From the NCBI GenBank assembly GCA_009930305.1, contig RZYM01000014.1, positions 1 through 54,926 of the forward strand: DNA of 54,926 nt. The letters are read 5' to 3'. The DNA is from Bacteroidia bacterium. Lineage in GTDB: Bacteria > Bacteroidota > Bacteroidia > Bacteroidales > Paludibacteraceae. Shown one piece after another: positions 39,525-50,400 of the stretch. A program made the position numbers and the translations under genes. The notes below the pieces were generated by a model, which saw only the letters and a list, made by a program, of their open reading frames with translations, was not told where the DNA came from and searched no databases. How positions within the stretch are numbered: the stretch's first letter is position 1; each line of letters begins with the position of its first letter.

Positions 39525-39974
39525 ATGGAACTAATAGAACAGATTACTAACGACATTAAGAAGGCTATGTTAGCCAAAGACAAGATTCGTTTGGAAGCAT
39601 TGAGAGGTATAAAAAAAGAATTATTGGAAGCACAAACTGCAAAAGGCAATAATGGCGTTGTAACAGAAGAAGCAGGTCTTAAAATCTTACAAAAGATGGT
39701 TAAACAACGTAAGGAATCTGCAGCAATATACATAGAACAAAACAGACCTGACCTCGCAGAAAGCGAAACAGCAGAAGCTGATGTTATTTCAGAATACTTA
39801 CCTAAAGCAATGAGTGATGAAGAACTAACAGCTTGCATTAAAGAGATTATAGCACAATTAGGAGTCAACTCAGCTAAAGAAATGGGCAAAGTAATGGGTG
39901 TTGCATCAAAACAACTAGCCGGTAAAGCTGAAGGACGAGCAATTTCAGAAAAGGTAAAACAACTATTAGTCTAA
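39525..39974 (+). CDS. GatB/YqeY-domain protein
   Basis: The 149-residue protein matches the YqeY family: ITNDIKKAMLAKDKIRLEALRGIKKELL at the N-terminus, then KQRKESAAIYIEQNRPDLAESE, EYLPKAMSDEEL, and KEMGKVMGVASKQLAGKAEG. This domain is also found at the end of the GatB amidotransferase subunit, where it contacts tRNA; the role of the standalone form is not settled. It sits 9 bp after ftsZ and is probably the last gene of the dcw transcript, although I see no clear terminator in the 100 bp that follow. Confidence 0.9.
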   Translation: MELIEQITNDIKKAMLAKDKIRLEALRGIKKELLEAQTAKGNNGVVTEEAGLKILQKMVKQRKESAAIYIEQNRPDLAESETAEADVISEYLPKAMSDEELTACIKEIIAQLGVNSAKEMGKVMGVASKQLAGKAEGRAISEKVKQLLV

Positions 39975-40042
39975 AATACAATGCTTATAAACACAGAACA
40001 TAAAAACATATAAATTTTATGTGAGCCGAAAAAAAGTATGAC

Positions 40043-40050
40043 TATCTTTG
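40043..40050 (+). promoter_or_regulatory. -7 promoter element of the TerC-family gene
   Basis: TATCTTTG is an exact match to TAnnTTTG, with the predicted start near 40055 and a leader of about 20 nt. No TTG lies at the usual upstream distance. Confidence 0.5.
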
Positions 40051-40074
40051 CAAATTACTAACAAATAATAGATT

Positions 40075-41028
40075 ATGACTGACGAAAATATTTGGTATTG
40101 GATTGGATTTAATGCATTTGTTCTGTTGATGCTTTTGTTAGATCTTGGTGTTTTTCACAAGAAAGACGAAGCTCCCAAAATAAAAGAATCATTGCTTTGG
40201 ACGGGATTTTGGATATTATTAGCACTTATTTTTAATTTAGGTGTTTATGTACACCTCGGCCACACGAAAGGACTTGAATTTTTAACCGGATACCTATTAG
40301 AGAAATCACTCAGCATAGATAATCTATTTGTATTTATAATGCTGTTCGGCATTTTCCGCGTAGAGCCAAAATACCAACACAGAGTGTTATTCTGGGGTAT
40401 ATTTGGAGCTATAATACTACGTGCAATATTTATATTTGCCGGTGTTGCACTACTTAACAAATTTGCATGGATTATGTATGTGTTTGGAGTTTTTCTTATA
40501 TATACAGGTGTTCACATGCTGTTTGAGAAAAAAGATGAGAAACCTCATCCTGAAAACAACTTAATTATACGTGGGTTTAAGAAAATTTTTCCGGTTACAA
40601 ATACAATAGAGAACCACGATTTTTTTGTTAAGAAAAATGCAAAATGGTATGCAACCCCCCTATTTGTTGCATTGCTTATGATAGAATTATCTGATGTTAT
40701 GTTTGCTGTTGATTCGATTCCCGCAGTACTTTCAGTGTCAAGAGATACCTTTATAGTTTATACATCAAACATTTTTGCAATTTTGGGACTTCGTTCACTA
40801 TACTTTGCAATTAGCGGTATTATGGAATATTTCTATTATCTGAAATATGGTTTGGCCGGAATTCTTGGATTTATTGGTATAAAGATGTGTTTAAATGAGG
40901 CATATGTAGATTTCGGTTGGGGATTTGAAATCTCAAATGTTACATCATTATTCATTATAATAGGATTTGTTGCAGTTGCAATTATAGCATCTGTTATAAG
41001 ACAAAAAAAACAAACTAAAACTATTTAG
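40075..41028 (+). CDS. TerC-family integral membrane protein
   Basis: This 317-residue protein has about eight or nine hydrophobic segments and the two conserved TerC blocks with buried acidic residues: EKSLSIDNLFVF (about 76-87) and IELSDVMFAVDSIPAVLSV (about 203-221). Family members are linked to tellurite resistance and, more recently, manganese export during protein secretion. Substrate here is not known. The aldo/keto reductase gene follows after 2 bp, so they are co-transcribed. Confidence 0.9.
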   Translation: MTDENIWYWIGFNAFVLLMLLLDLGVFHKKDEAPKIKESLLWTGFWILLALIFNLGVYVHLGHTKGLEFLTGYLLEKSLSIDNLFVFIMLFGIFRVEPKYQHRVLFWGIFGAIILRAIFIFAGVALLNKFAWIMYVFGVFLIYTGVHMLFEKKDEKPHPENNLIIRGFKKIFPVTNTIENHDFFVKKNAKWYATPLFVALLMIELSDVMFAVDSIPAVLSVSRDTFIVYTSNIFAILGLRSLYFAISGIMEYFYYLKYGLAGILGFIGIKMCLNEAYVDFGWGFEISNVTSLFIIIGFVAVAIIASVIRQKKQTKTI

Positions 41029-41030
41029 CA

Positions 41031-42023
41031 ATGTTCACACCTAATCCGGACAGATACAATAACCAAACCACATACAATTATTGTGGGAAAAGCGGTTTAA
41101 GGTTGCCTAGCCTATCACTTGGTTTATGGCATAATTTTGGATCTTTCGACAATTTTGATGAAGCTGAAAAAATGCTATTCTTGGCATTCGATAAAGGCAT
41201 AACTCATTTCGATTTAGCAAATAATTACGGGCATCCGGCAGGTTCCGCAGAAAGCAATTTCGGCAAGTTGTTTAAAAAACATTTTTCATCACACAGAGAT
41301 GAAATGATAATAACCACCAAGGCAGGTTTCTTTATGTGGGATGGTCCTTATGGAGATGGGAGTTCGCGCAAGTATTTAATTTCGAGTTTGGATCAAAGTT
41401 TAAAACGATTAGGTCTGGATTATGTCGATATTTTTTACTCACACAGATATGATCAAAATACCCCTGTAGAAGAAACAGTACAAGCATTGACAGATATTGT
41501 GCATCAAGGTAAAGCCTTATATGTTGGTATCTCTAATTATCCTGTTGAAGCCGCTCAAAAAGCATTTTGGCTATTAAACGAAAACAGAACTCCATGTATT
41601 GTTTATCAAGGAAGATACAATATGCTGTACCGCGATCCTGAAATAAGTTTATTTGATACACTACGTCAAAGTGGAGTCGGATTTGTAGCTTATTCTGCAC
41701 TTGCACAGGGTATTTTGTCTGAAAAATACCTTAATGGCATACCCGAAAATTCAAGAGCTGCAAACCAATATGGTTATCTACAAAAATCTGAAATAACTGA
41801 TGAAATTGTAGGAAAAATGCAAAAACTAAATGCTATATCAAAAAGGCGTGAACAAACATTAGCGCAAATGGCTCTTGCATGGGTTTTACGCGATATTCAT
41901 GTAATTTCTGCACTGGTTGGTGTTAGTACTGCAACCCAATTAAAAAGTAATTTAGATGCACTAAACAACACCTATTTTAGTGATGAAGAGTGTAGAGAAA
42001 TAGATAAAATCATCTATAGTTAA
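41031..42023 (+). CDS. Aldo/keto reductase, YghZ (L-glyceraldehyde 3-phosphate reductase)-like
   Basis: The 330-residue NADPH-dependent oxidoreductase has the AKR catalytic set: D in HFDLANNYG, Y in the same motif, K in TTKAGF, and H in IFYSHRYD. The N-terminus (NYCGKSGLRLPSLSLGLWHNFG) and the FMWDGPYGDGSSRKYL segment match the YghZ/MgrA subgroup rather than the general potassium-channel-beta type. The physiological substrate may be L-glyceraldehyde 3-phosphate or another toxic aldehyde. Its TAA stop is the first base triplet of the strong terminator stem that follows. Confidence 0.88.
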   Translation: MFTPNPDRYNNQTTYNYCGKSGLRLPSLSLGLWHNFGSFDNFDEAEKMLFLAFDKGITHFDLANNYGHPAGSAESNFGKLFKKHFSSHRDEMIITTKAGFFMWDGPYGDGSSRKYLISSLDQSLKRLGLDYVDIFYSHRYDQNTPVEETVQALTDIVHQGKALYVGISNYPVEAAQKAFWLLNENRTPCIVYQGRYNMLYRDPEISLFDTLRQSGVGFVAYSALAQGILSEKYLNGIPENSRAANQYGYLQKSEITDEIVGKMQKLNAISKRREQTLAQMALAWVLRDIHVISALVGVSTATQLKSNLDALNNTYFSDEECREIDKIIYS

Positions 42024-42082
42024 CAATAAAAAGGAAACAGCTTCTGTGTAAATTACCAGAAGCTGTTTCCTTTTTATTGTTA
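42021..42082. terminator. Bidirectional terminator with a perfect 26-bp stem
   Basis: The arms at 42021-42046 and 42057-42082 are exact inverted copies around a 10-nt loop. Each arm carries the core GGAAACAGCTTCTG, and the outer part is A-rich on one side and T-rich on the other (TTTTTATTGTTA on the plus strand). It serves both the aldo/keto reductase and the convergent rubrerythrin operon. Confidence 0.9.
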
Positions 42083-42087
42083 TCCTT

Positions 42088-42630
42088 TTATCCAAAATAA
42101 CGCTTATAAAGTCCTTCAAATCCACGACCATGACGAGCTTCGTCCTTTGCCATTTCATGCACTGTATCATGGATTGCATCTAAATTCAATTCTTTTGCAC
42201 GTTTTGCAATACGCATTTTATCAGCGCAAGCTCCACTTTCAGCATTCATTCTCTTATCAAGATTCGTTTTGGTATCCCATACAACATCACCTAACAATTC
42301 TGCGAATCTCGCACAATGTTCCGCTTCTTCAAATGCATAACGTTTAAATGCTTCTGCAACTTCAGGATAACCTTCACGATCTGCTTGTCTACTCATTGCC
42401 AAATACATACCTACTTCTGTTGCTTCTCCCATAAAATGAGCATTTAAATCTTTCTTCATCTCATCATCACAATCTTTTGCAATACCTATAACATGCTCTG
42501 TAACAAAGTTTAGTTTTGCGTTTTCATCAAGTTTTGTAAACTTGCTTGCAGGCTGTCCGCATTGAGGACATTTTTCAGGAGCTGCATCGCCTTCGTGTAT
42601 ATAACCGCACACTGAACAAATAAATTTCAT
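42088..42630 (-). CDS. Reverse rubrerythrin (NADH peroxidase type)
   Basis: The 180-residue protein has an N-terminal rubredoxin-like domain (C5, C8, C21, C24 in CSVC and CPQC) followed by a ferritin-like di-iron domain with [15 protein letters not shown] and [15 protein letters not shown]. This reversed domain order marks reverse rubrerythrin, which reduces hydrogen peroxide using electrons passed from NADH through partner proteins and protects anaerobes from oxygen. It is the third gene of the PerR operon and ends at a strong terminator. Confidence 0.93.
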   Translation of the reverse strand: MKFICSVCGYIHEGDAAPEKCPQCGQPASKFTKLDENAKLNFVTEHVIGIAKDCDDEMKKDLNAHFMGEATEVGMYLAMSRQADREGYPEVAEAFKRYAFEEAEHCARFAELLGDVVWDTKTNLDKRMNAESGACADKMRIAKRAKELNLDAIHDTVHEMAKDEARHGRGFEGLYKRYFG

Positions 42631-42658
42631 ATCATTAAAATTTAAAATATTATTACTA

Positions 42659-42772
42659 TCACCCTTTTACTTCTTTAAACTTAGAAGCAGGTTGCTTACA
42701 TCTTGGACATATTGCCGGCGGTGTATCACCATGGTGTACGTAACCGCATACTGTGCATACAAAAGTTTTCAT
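42659..42772 (-). CDS. 37-residue standalone rubredoxin-like protein
   Basis: The frame starts at the ATG at 42772 and ends in TGA. The peptide begins [20 protein letters not shown] and has CxxC (C6, C9) and CPRC (C22, C25), followed by [12 protein letters not shown]. It aligns closely with the rubredoxin-like head of the rubrerythrin gene downstream and is much shorter than a normal rubredoxin of about 53 residues. It starts 8 bp after perR and lies 28 bp before rubrerythrin. A role as an electron carrier to rubrerythrin is a sensible inference. Confidence 0.85.
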   Translation of the reverse strand: MKTFVCTVCGYVHHGDTPPAICPRCKQPASKFKEVKG

Positions 42773-42780
42773 AGTCGTTT

Positions 42781-43218
42781 TTATTTATTATTAATATTGG
42801 GGATTTTCCCTAAATCTTTACAATCTGAACAATATCCTTTATAATATAATTGAGTCTCGGTGATTAACAAATCATCAATTTCGTTTGTTATAAGTTTGTC
42901 TAAATATTTTGGAGACAAATCAATTATTTTTCCACAATTCAAGCATCTAAAATGTGCATGAACGTGAGTATATCCATCATAATGCGCTTCCTTTTCATCT
43001 ATATCCAATTGCAACACTGCATTATTATTAACTAAAACTTTTAGAGTATTATATACAGTTGTCCTTGATAATGTAGGCATAGACTTGGATATATCATTGT
43101 ATATCATATCTACAGTAGGATGTGTCCTATTATTAAGCAAATAATTCATAATAACTATTCGCTGCATTGAAGGATGCACATTGTGTGCTTGCAAATATTC
43201 TTTAACTCTACCCGACAT
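42781..43218 (-). CDS. perR: Fur-family peroxide regulator, PerR-like
   Basis: This 145-residue repressor has an N-terminal winged helix (HPSMQRIVIMNYLL, then TLSRTTVYNTLKVL as recognition helix). Its dimerisation domain holds the metal sites, with HVHAHFRCLNCGKI and a second CSDC, giving two CxxC pairs for structural zinc. PerR responds to peroxide by metal-catalysed oxidation of histidines. The genes behind it encode peroxide-reducing proteins, and a PerR-type palindrome lies 3 bp upstream of its start, so autoregulation is likely. A Fur or Zur role is less likely from context. Confidence 0.88.
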   Translation of the reverse strand: MSGRVKEYLQAHNVHPSMQRIVIMNYLLNNRTHPTVDMIYNDISKSMPTLSRTTVYNTLKVLVNNNAVLQLDIDEKEAHYDGYTHVHAHFRCLNCGKIIDLSPKYLDKLITNEIDDLLITETQLYYKGYCSDCKDLGKIPNINNK

Positions 43219-43221
43219 AAT

Positions 43222-43236
43222 TTGTAATCATTACAA
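43222..43236. promoter_or_regulatory. Perfect 7-1-7 PerR/Fur box
   Basis: TTGTAATCATTACAA is a perfect 15-bp palindrome matching the PerR/Fur 7-1-7 layout. It lies between the predicted start of transcription (near 43246) and the perR ATG, where binding would block transcription. Confidence 0.75.
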
Positions 43237-43250
43237 CTCTAAAATCATTG

Positions 43251-43282
43251 CAAATATACATTGTTTATTTTAATGCAACAAA
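43251..43282 (-). promoter_or_regulatory. Promoter of the perR-rubredoxin-rubrerythrin operon
   Basis: On the minus strand, TTTG (43279-43282) and TATATTTG (43251-43258) are separated by 20 bp, an excellent match to the Bacteroidota -33/-7 promoter. Predicted start is near 43246. Confidence 0.65.
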
Positions 43283-43302
43283 TTTTTCTCAATAATTTTC
43301 TG

Positions 43303-43310
43303 TACTTTTG
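43303..43310 (+). promoter_or_regulatory. -7 promoter element of the LptF/LptG permease gene
   Basis: TACTTTTG matches TAnnTTTG exactly and ends only 9 bp before the ATG at 43320. The transcript would thus have a leader of about 4 nt. The element also overlaps a possible upstream TTG start at 43308, which is therefore unlikely. Confidence 0.5.
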
Positions 43311-43319
43311 CACCGTTAT

Positions 43320-44399
43320 ATGCTAAAACGAATAGATTTTTACATTATCAAGAAAGTTTTGGGGACATACTTTTTGTCCATCTTAATGATTATTAGTATT
43401 GCCATAATTATTGACATTACTGAAAAAATGGATAATTTTTACAACGAAAACCTACCGTTGAAGACAATAATAATGGATTACTATATTCATTTTATTCCAT
43501 TTTATATTAATTTATTCAGTTCTCTTTTTGCTTTTATTGCAGTATTATTTGTTACGTCAAAGCTGGCATATAATTCTGAAATAATTGCAATGCTGGCAGG
43601 TGGCATAAGTTTTAAGCGTATTCTCGTTCCTTATTTTATATCAGCAGCAATAATTGCATTATTCACCTTTTACATTGGTTCATACATTATCCCGAAAGGG
43701 AATGATATCCGACTCGACTTTGAGAGTAAATACGTTGACCATATCGCTGTTGAAAGTACCCTTAGAAATGTTCAATTTAAGGTAAACGCAAACGAAATAG
43801 CTTACATGGAACGATTCGATTTAAAAGGAGAAAGAGGATATAGATTCTCACTCGACAAATTTGAAGGGAAAAAATTGGTGTCACGCCTTACTGCTACCAC
43901 TATAAAATATGATTCTTCCTACAATTGGACAATGCACGATTTTATGAAACGTGATTTTGTTGGAATGCGTGAAGTACTAACTACAGGAGATACCTTAAAA
44001 CGTAAAATAGAAATGACTCCAAAGGAATTTGTAGTTGTAAAAAACCACCACGAAAGAATGACAAATCCTGAATTGCGCGAATACATTAATTCACAAAGTA
44101 AAAGGGGAAGAGCGGGACTTAATGCGTATAAACTTGAATATCAGAAACGTTTTGCCATGCCATTCGGCGCAATTATATTAACATTAATCGGGGTTTCAGT
44201 AGCATCACGCAAAACGAGAGGCGGCGCAGGTTTTCATATTTTAATAGGCTTTGCCCTAAGTGTTACATACATTCTATGTACACTTGTATCTTCATCTTTT
44301 ACAGTAAAGGGTGGATGGAATCCTATATTTGCAATTTGGCTTCCAAATATTGTTTATCTATGTATAGGAATCTGGCTATACAGGATAGCACCTAAATAA
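43320..44399 (+). CDS. LptF/LptG (YjgP/YjgQ)-family permease
   Basis: This 359-residue membrane protein has the family layout: membrane segments at about 15-35, 55-75 and 95-120, a long periplasmic beta-jellyroll region, and three C-terminal segments. It opens with MLKRIDFYIIKKVLGTYF, and GGISFKRILVP and YKLEYQKRFAMPFGAIIL are typical. LptF and LptG form the permease that drives lipopolysaccharide from the inner membrane to the outer membrane. I cannot tell LptF from LptG here. It is a single gene, divergent from perR and convergent with sprA. Confidence 0.9.
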   Translation: MLKRIDFYIIKKVLGTYFLSILMIISIAIIIDITEKMDNFYNENLPLKTIIMDYYIHFIPFYINLFSSLFAFIAVLFVTSKLAYNSEIIAMLAGGISFKRILVPYFISAAIIALFTFYIGSYIIPKGNDIRLDFESKYVDHIAVESTLRNVQFKVNANEIAYMERFDLKGERGYRFSLDKFEGKKLVSRLTATTIKYDSSYNWTMHDFMKRDFVGMREVLTTGDTLKRKIEMTPKEFVVVKNHHERMTNPELREYINSQSKRGRAGLNAYKLEYQKRFAMPFGAIILTLIGVSVASRKTRGGAGFHILIGFALSVTYILCTLVSSSFTVKGGWNPIFAIWLPNIVYLCIGIWLYRIAPK

Positions 44400-44443
44400 A
44401 TAAACAAATAAGACTCACTTGTTTAAGTAAGACCGCTTACAAT

Positions 44444-47400
44444 TTATCTAGTAAGTAAAATCTTAACAGCTATACCGACATCAGATATTGTGGTGGGATA
44501 TGATGTAGTTATAACCGGATTACGCATCTGCAGGTCATAATATAATCTAAAGTTAATACGTTCACTAAACACATAATCAGCAGCAAACTTGAACGCTATA
44601 ACCTTATCACCGGCAGTTGCTTGCGATTCTTCCAATTCAATTTTACGAACCAATGTTTCAGTATCCTTTAATGAGAAATCAGCACGCAAAGTCAAATCAT
44701 TCTTAACCTTCTTTTGTTTTGATGCAGACTTCATTGTAAAATTAAGGTCACTAAACTTATAGCCAAGTCCTACAACATACTCATCGTTCCAAGATTCAAC
44801 AACCTGATTACCAGATAAATTTAAACCTAAATTACGTCCTTTTCTCCACTCGACTTTTAAAGACAAACTATTCTTCATATTAATATCAACACCAATAAGA
44901 GGACTAAATTGCTCATTAATCGATACAGAACCTACCGTGTACCTGCTAGATGGAGTTAAACCACCGCTAAGTACGTCAGTAACATAACCGAAATCATCTC
45001 CATCAATCGACATAAATGACTGATCGGCAGTAAACGAACCCATCTGATACTTACAATTATATGCATGAGTTAAATTGACACTTCTAAAATGCTCTTTAAT
45101 CCACGGTATGCGCGATAATCCATCGAAAGTAATCTGCCAATTAGGCAAGAACGACCAAAATGAAGGAATTGAACTTAAACTCACTTTATTAGGATCTCTG
45201 CCCGAATAAGCAGCCAAGAAAGCAGGTATCAAAACATCATCAGTATTCAGACCATAAGAAGAACTAGGATTATACTTACTATTCAAACGTGATCTTACCG
45301 TGTTTCTATATTCCAAGAACTGATCAAACAACTCAGACGAATAACTACCACTCTTAGTCATTGATGCAAATGATGTTCCTATAGCTACATAACTCATAGA
45401 TAAACTTCCTGCAAGGGTAGTAAGACGATTATCTGTGCCGTATTCTACACTCCTGTTATTAACATACTGTCTGTCTGCAGCAAGATTAATCTTGAAGCCT
45501 GGGAAAGGCTCTAATAGGGCTGATGCCTTAAATGTTTCGGAATGTGACATAACCGCCGGATTAAAAATCACATCATCCATAACCAACCAATTATTGTTAA
45601 TAGCTCTATCCAACATATCGCTATTTTGAACACCGAATACAAAATCCCAACCCGGAGCAATTTTACCATCATAACTATTTAAGCCTAAACAAGTAACAGA
45701 GGGCTTAAATCCGGGTAATATAGTACCATCGGTTTGAGAATAATTAAATGATACATTACGCACTAACATTAATATACGAGATGTTATATCCAAAGCCATA
45801 TTTACAGGCTTATCACCATCAGGCATAGCCACAGACAAATTTATTTCTGCATTATTTTTAGCAATGAAAGATATGGTATTTAAATCTACCACCTTGTATT
45901 TTATAGGGTACTTCTTACCATTTAAAGATGCAATAACATCAACATTCTTCGAATTAAGTTTATGCTTAATTAAAACAGTATCGCCTTTGCTAAACTTAAT
46001 AGTCTGTTCGAATTTCTTTGTTTTATCTTTAGATTTGTTTTTAGATGATGCACGAGACGAACCAAACTTCTTATTGACTTCTTTCAAATAATTCGATTTA
46101 TTATACAAAGTTTCGAAATTAATCTTACCGTCAACAGCCCACACACCTGTACTTGTAGCAGTATTAGCAATAGTTTCGTTTCCATATAACCACTCATAAC
46201 TACCATCGTATTTCATATTACCGGATATCCAATTTAATAATGGTATCTTATTAAATGGAATAGACCATGATGCAGTAAAGCGCTGATTATAATTCATTGG
46301 AGAACCTAAATGAGCTAAACTACTACGTACCGAATCTTTCCATATTTCATATTCGTCAGGATATAACCACTTATTTACACCACCTTCATTTTCGCTGATT
46401 CGAGATTGATTTGAAGTAGTTAATGTTAAACGAATGTTCTTAGTTATATCCCATGCAATATCGAAATCGTTATTCCACATGAAATCTTTTTGGAACGTCG
46501 GATCCATAACTTCAGACGACTCATTATTAAAGTCGCGAACAAGTTGCTCGTAATAATTTCTGGCAAAGTTGGTCTTATATGCAAAACGCTTAGGCGCATA
46601 ATTTATACCTATATCGGCTACCCACTTCCAGTTCTTAGAATTCTTCAATTTAGAAATTTTACCAAATGGTTCCCATGGTTTAGGAGTCCACGAAAATTCA
46701 TAAGTACCATAAGCATTACAATACTGATCAACGTTTCTTACAGTATTAGGATTATGTGAAGAAGTTTCGGAATACGAACCTCCTATAGTAAAGTTAGCAG
46801 GATCCCAAGGTCTAGGTCCTTTCTTACTAACTATTCCGACGCGTATATTAGGTATAGACAAACTCCTATTGGTAGATACATTTTGAGCAATCTGCAAAAT
46901 AGAATCACGCATAGCTTTTGAAGAAGCTGTTCTTAAAGCATCAGACAATAAAATATCCTTATCCAAAGGATTGTACTTCGGATTTGTAATTTCATTTGAA
47001 TATGAGAAACGTATAGGCAACAAAACATTCGCCTTTTCAGGAAATAATTTACCTAAATCGATACCCGTATTAACATTATATTGGTAATAATCGTCTTGTC
47101 TGCGCTCTGATACCCTCTGTTCAATTCCACCAAAACCAATCGTTTCTAATCTGCCTGCAGCACTTAATGTGATAAAGTCTGACAAAGCTATATCGAGACT
47201 TGCTAAAGCAGCAACGCCACCATTTTCGTCAAAATCGGTAAGCAACAGCTCATCAACCCATATTTCGCCCGACTTCACAATTCTTGATCCATTTCTAATA
47301 CCAATCATCAAAACTTCAACCTCTCCCAAGCTTGGATTACCCTTTATGGTTATCTTGTTATTTGGCTTGTCCGGGTCAACTTCAGAATATGGCGTTAAGT

Positions 47401-50400
47401 TAGTAACATGAGAACCTTGTCGATTTTTCTCCTCATTTCGAGCTAATTTTAAATCAGTAAGCAACGACAATGGGAAATCAACCATATTATCCTCAGGCCA
47501 TACAATTTCTCTATCGGCAGTTGAATTATTTGAATACATTCCGGCAGGTGTCACTTCCAAAGGAACTTCATATTCGTAATAGTTATTCTTGTAATCAGAA
47601 CCCATACGAACAAATAACTTCAAATCATTATCTTGCAAATCAGTATTGTCTTCAGCAATAGCCTCAGCATGAACAAACATTTGAATTCTACCATACTGAC
47701 GCATATCGTATCCACCTAATTTCTTATATAAAGCTCTAGAGTCTTTAGGTTGTAGGTTAAGAACACGCATTGTCATTGATTGCTCATTTTCTTGACGTAC
47801 CTGTTGTTGACTTGGATCGACTTCACGACTTACACCGGGAGGTAAAACATAATTTACAGGAGTTTTAGCAGAATTTTCTTCTATACTTACTGATGACATT
47901 TCAATAACTCCATTATTATTGTAGTATGTTTCTTCTATAGGATTTGTATATGATCTCCATTCGCCCTTAACCAACTCCATTGTTGCAAAACGCAGATTTA
48001 CAGGTTCTTCGAAATCAGTAAGATACATTCGCATATATCTAATTGATTTAAAGCTGCGAATACCACCTTTTGCAGAATACTTCTCAGAATCACGCAAAGG
48101 AACTTTAAACTGATACCATTTTACTGACGCTGTTTCTCCGTTTTTCAAACTTACGGATGAAGTTACAATATCAGATATATAATTATTACCGATGGTCATA
48201 TCTTCAGGACGAAGCGAGATTTTGTATTCGTAATACTTCTCGGTTTCGCTCATCGTATTATCCTGATTTATATCTTCTATATCAGGATTATTTGTTGAAG
48301 CTGTTGTATATGATTCATCTGCTGTTGATGCTGGAGAGTTACCCTCTGTTCCGTTATAATGTTTGTAACGATCTAAGATGCTTATTTCTGCTTCATCATA
48401 ATCGGTTCCTCTATAATGATGGAAGTTATCTCCTGCAGGATCGTTCAACATTGATGATTTATCAGCTTGCAATCTTGCAATAGCATCAGGCGACAATTTT
48501 GCAGTCATCTTATCAACAAATTCCTTGTAAGTAACAAATGTGAACTCTTCTTCAGTAAGCAATCCGTCTAAACCGGTATCTTGACGTTTACGTGCTGCTG
48601 CATCGCTATCGAAAGAATATGTTAGAGATTGTTTACTTGGGACCTTACCCCAAACAGTTTCTACAACATCGCCTGTTGAGCCATCAAATGGCATACCATT
48701 CTCGTAAAATTTACGACCATCTTTTAAAATATCCTCAGAAATATCACCGAAATCGAAATACAAATCACCTCCTTTAGCAGTTCCATCATTATAAACAAAG
48801 GGGTCAATCATCCAAAACTCTAGATATTCGATATTGTTTGCTTCAAAATCGGTAGTTTCCAATTTACGCATCATACCACCCCATTTCGATTTCGGGTCAA
48901 TTAAATAACCTTCGCTATTAAAGTTCTGTTCAAATACATTGTATGGACCACGTTCCTGAGGAGAGTAAGCTAGATCTAAGGTCTGAATATAAGTGGATTG
49001 GCCATATACCAACTCTCGATTAGGGAATATTTCTTGTTCACTTATCTCACGTACGAAATGATTAGATAACTGTTCTTTATCATTTCTAATATATGATGGC
49101 GTTGACGAAGTACTTCTATTAAAGATATTATCAATATAATACCATGATAATAATGCACGATTCTTTCCATATTCAATATTATTATCATTAGCAGACTCAT
49201 CGAAACGCAAGGGAGTACTTGATAATTTCCAATTTGATGCATAACGTACATCAAATCCTATCTTCGTAGATTCAAAATCATCAACATAAACCTTTCCGTT
49301 TGCACCTTTTGCCGTACCGGGTACCATTTGTGCAAATTCAGCATTAAAGGCAATAGTTGATGGCTGTTTTAAATTTAAGATTGGTATTTTATTCAAAAAA
49401 TCCGTTACAGATTGGAATTGATTTCGATATGACGTATTTAATCCCCAAATAGTATTTGCTACAGGATCATCGCCATAACTAACTTTCTCGGTTAATGGTT
49501 TTTCCGAAAGATACATAATAGTACCACCAACATTAAAATGATCGTTAAATGCATAATCCAAATGTGTCCCGATTAATGATTTTCGCTTCATATTAAACAT
49601 TGATTGGCTTTCCATCGTAACACTAATAGGAGTTCCAAGATCTATCAAATCTTGATTCATAATCGAAACAACACCCATCATGTAATCAACAGTATAATCA
49701 ACATTTTCAACAAGTTCTCGACCACCGGCTGTTACCTTTACAGAACCTTTTGGAACATTCATTGCATTAAGACGTATCTCAGAACCGGAAGAAGCTCTGT
49801 ACTCTCCCACCATGTAGAATTTATTTTTTTCTGCTAATTCTTGAGCCACGGTCATAGTAGAATCATATAATTCCTGAAATACATATTTTTTGATAAGTAC
49901 AGGATCGTTGTTTAATGCTTTTTTTAAGTATGAACCGAATGGTTCCAAAACAGGAAATATAACTCTACCATTTTGAGAAACAATTGTATAACCTTCTACA
50001 TAATCGAATATACCATCACCATTGGTAGTCTTTTGCAAATGCGAATCCAAACGGTCTAAATTCATAACCTTTATTAAAGGCTTTTTAGCAATAGGTCCTT
50101 CTGATATATAACGCAAATCGATACCGGTCGAATCGTTTCTGTACATGATGTTAAAAGTAAACTTATCTTTTTGTACCTGATAAGCTCCTAAAGCATAGAC
50201 ATTTTTCATCATCAAATCCCAAGTTGGAACAAATGGTGATTTATCAATAGACTTTAATAATTTTAAAGACAATGGCTTGGTCGGCTCAGATCCCTTCGAC
50301 AATTCACCGACATTGTATACCTTGCCTTTGTAGGTATATTGATATGCAACAGCCAGCATTTCATCATTATTCAATGCTGATTTTAAAGATATATAACCAA

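Noticed and set aside
39431-39889. A 152-codon minus-strand frame opposite the YqeY-like gene
   Set aside because: The plus strand carries a full YqeY domain in frame; the minus frame is a low-complexity Ser-rich shadow.
44403-44443. Possible terminator between the LptF/LptG permease gene and sprA
   Set aside because: Only a 5-bp stem (GTAAG / CTTAC) without a convincing T-run is present, so I do not call a terminator.
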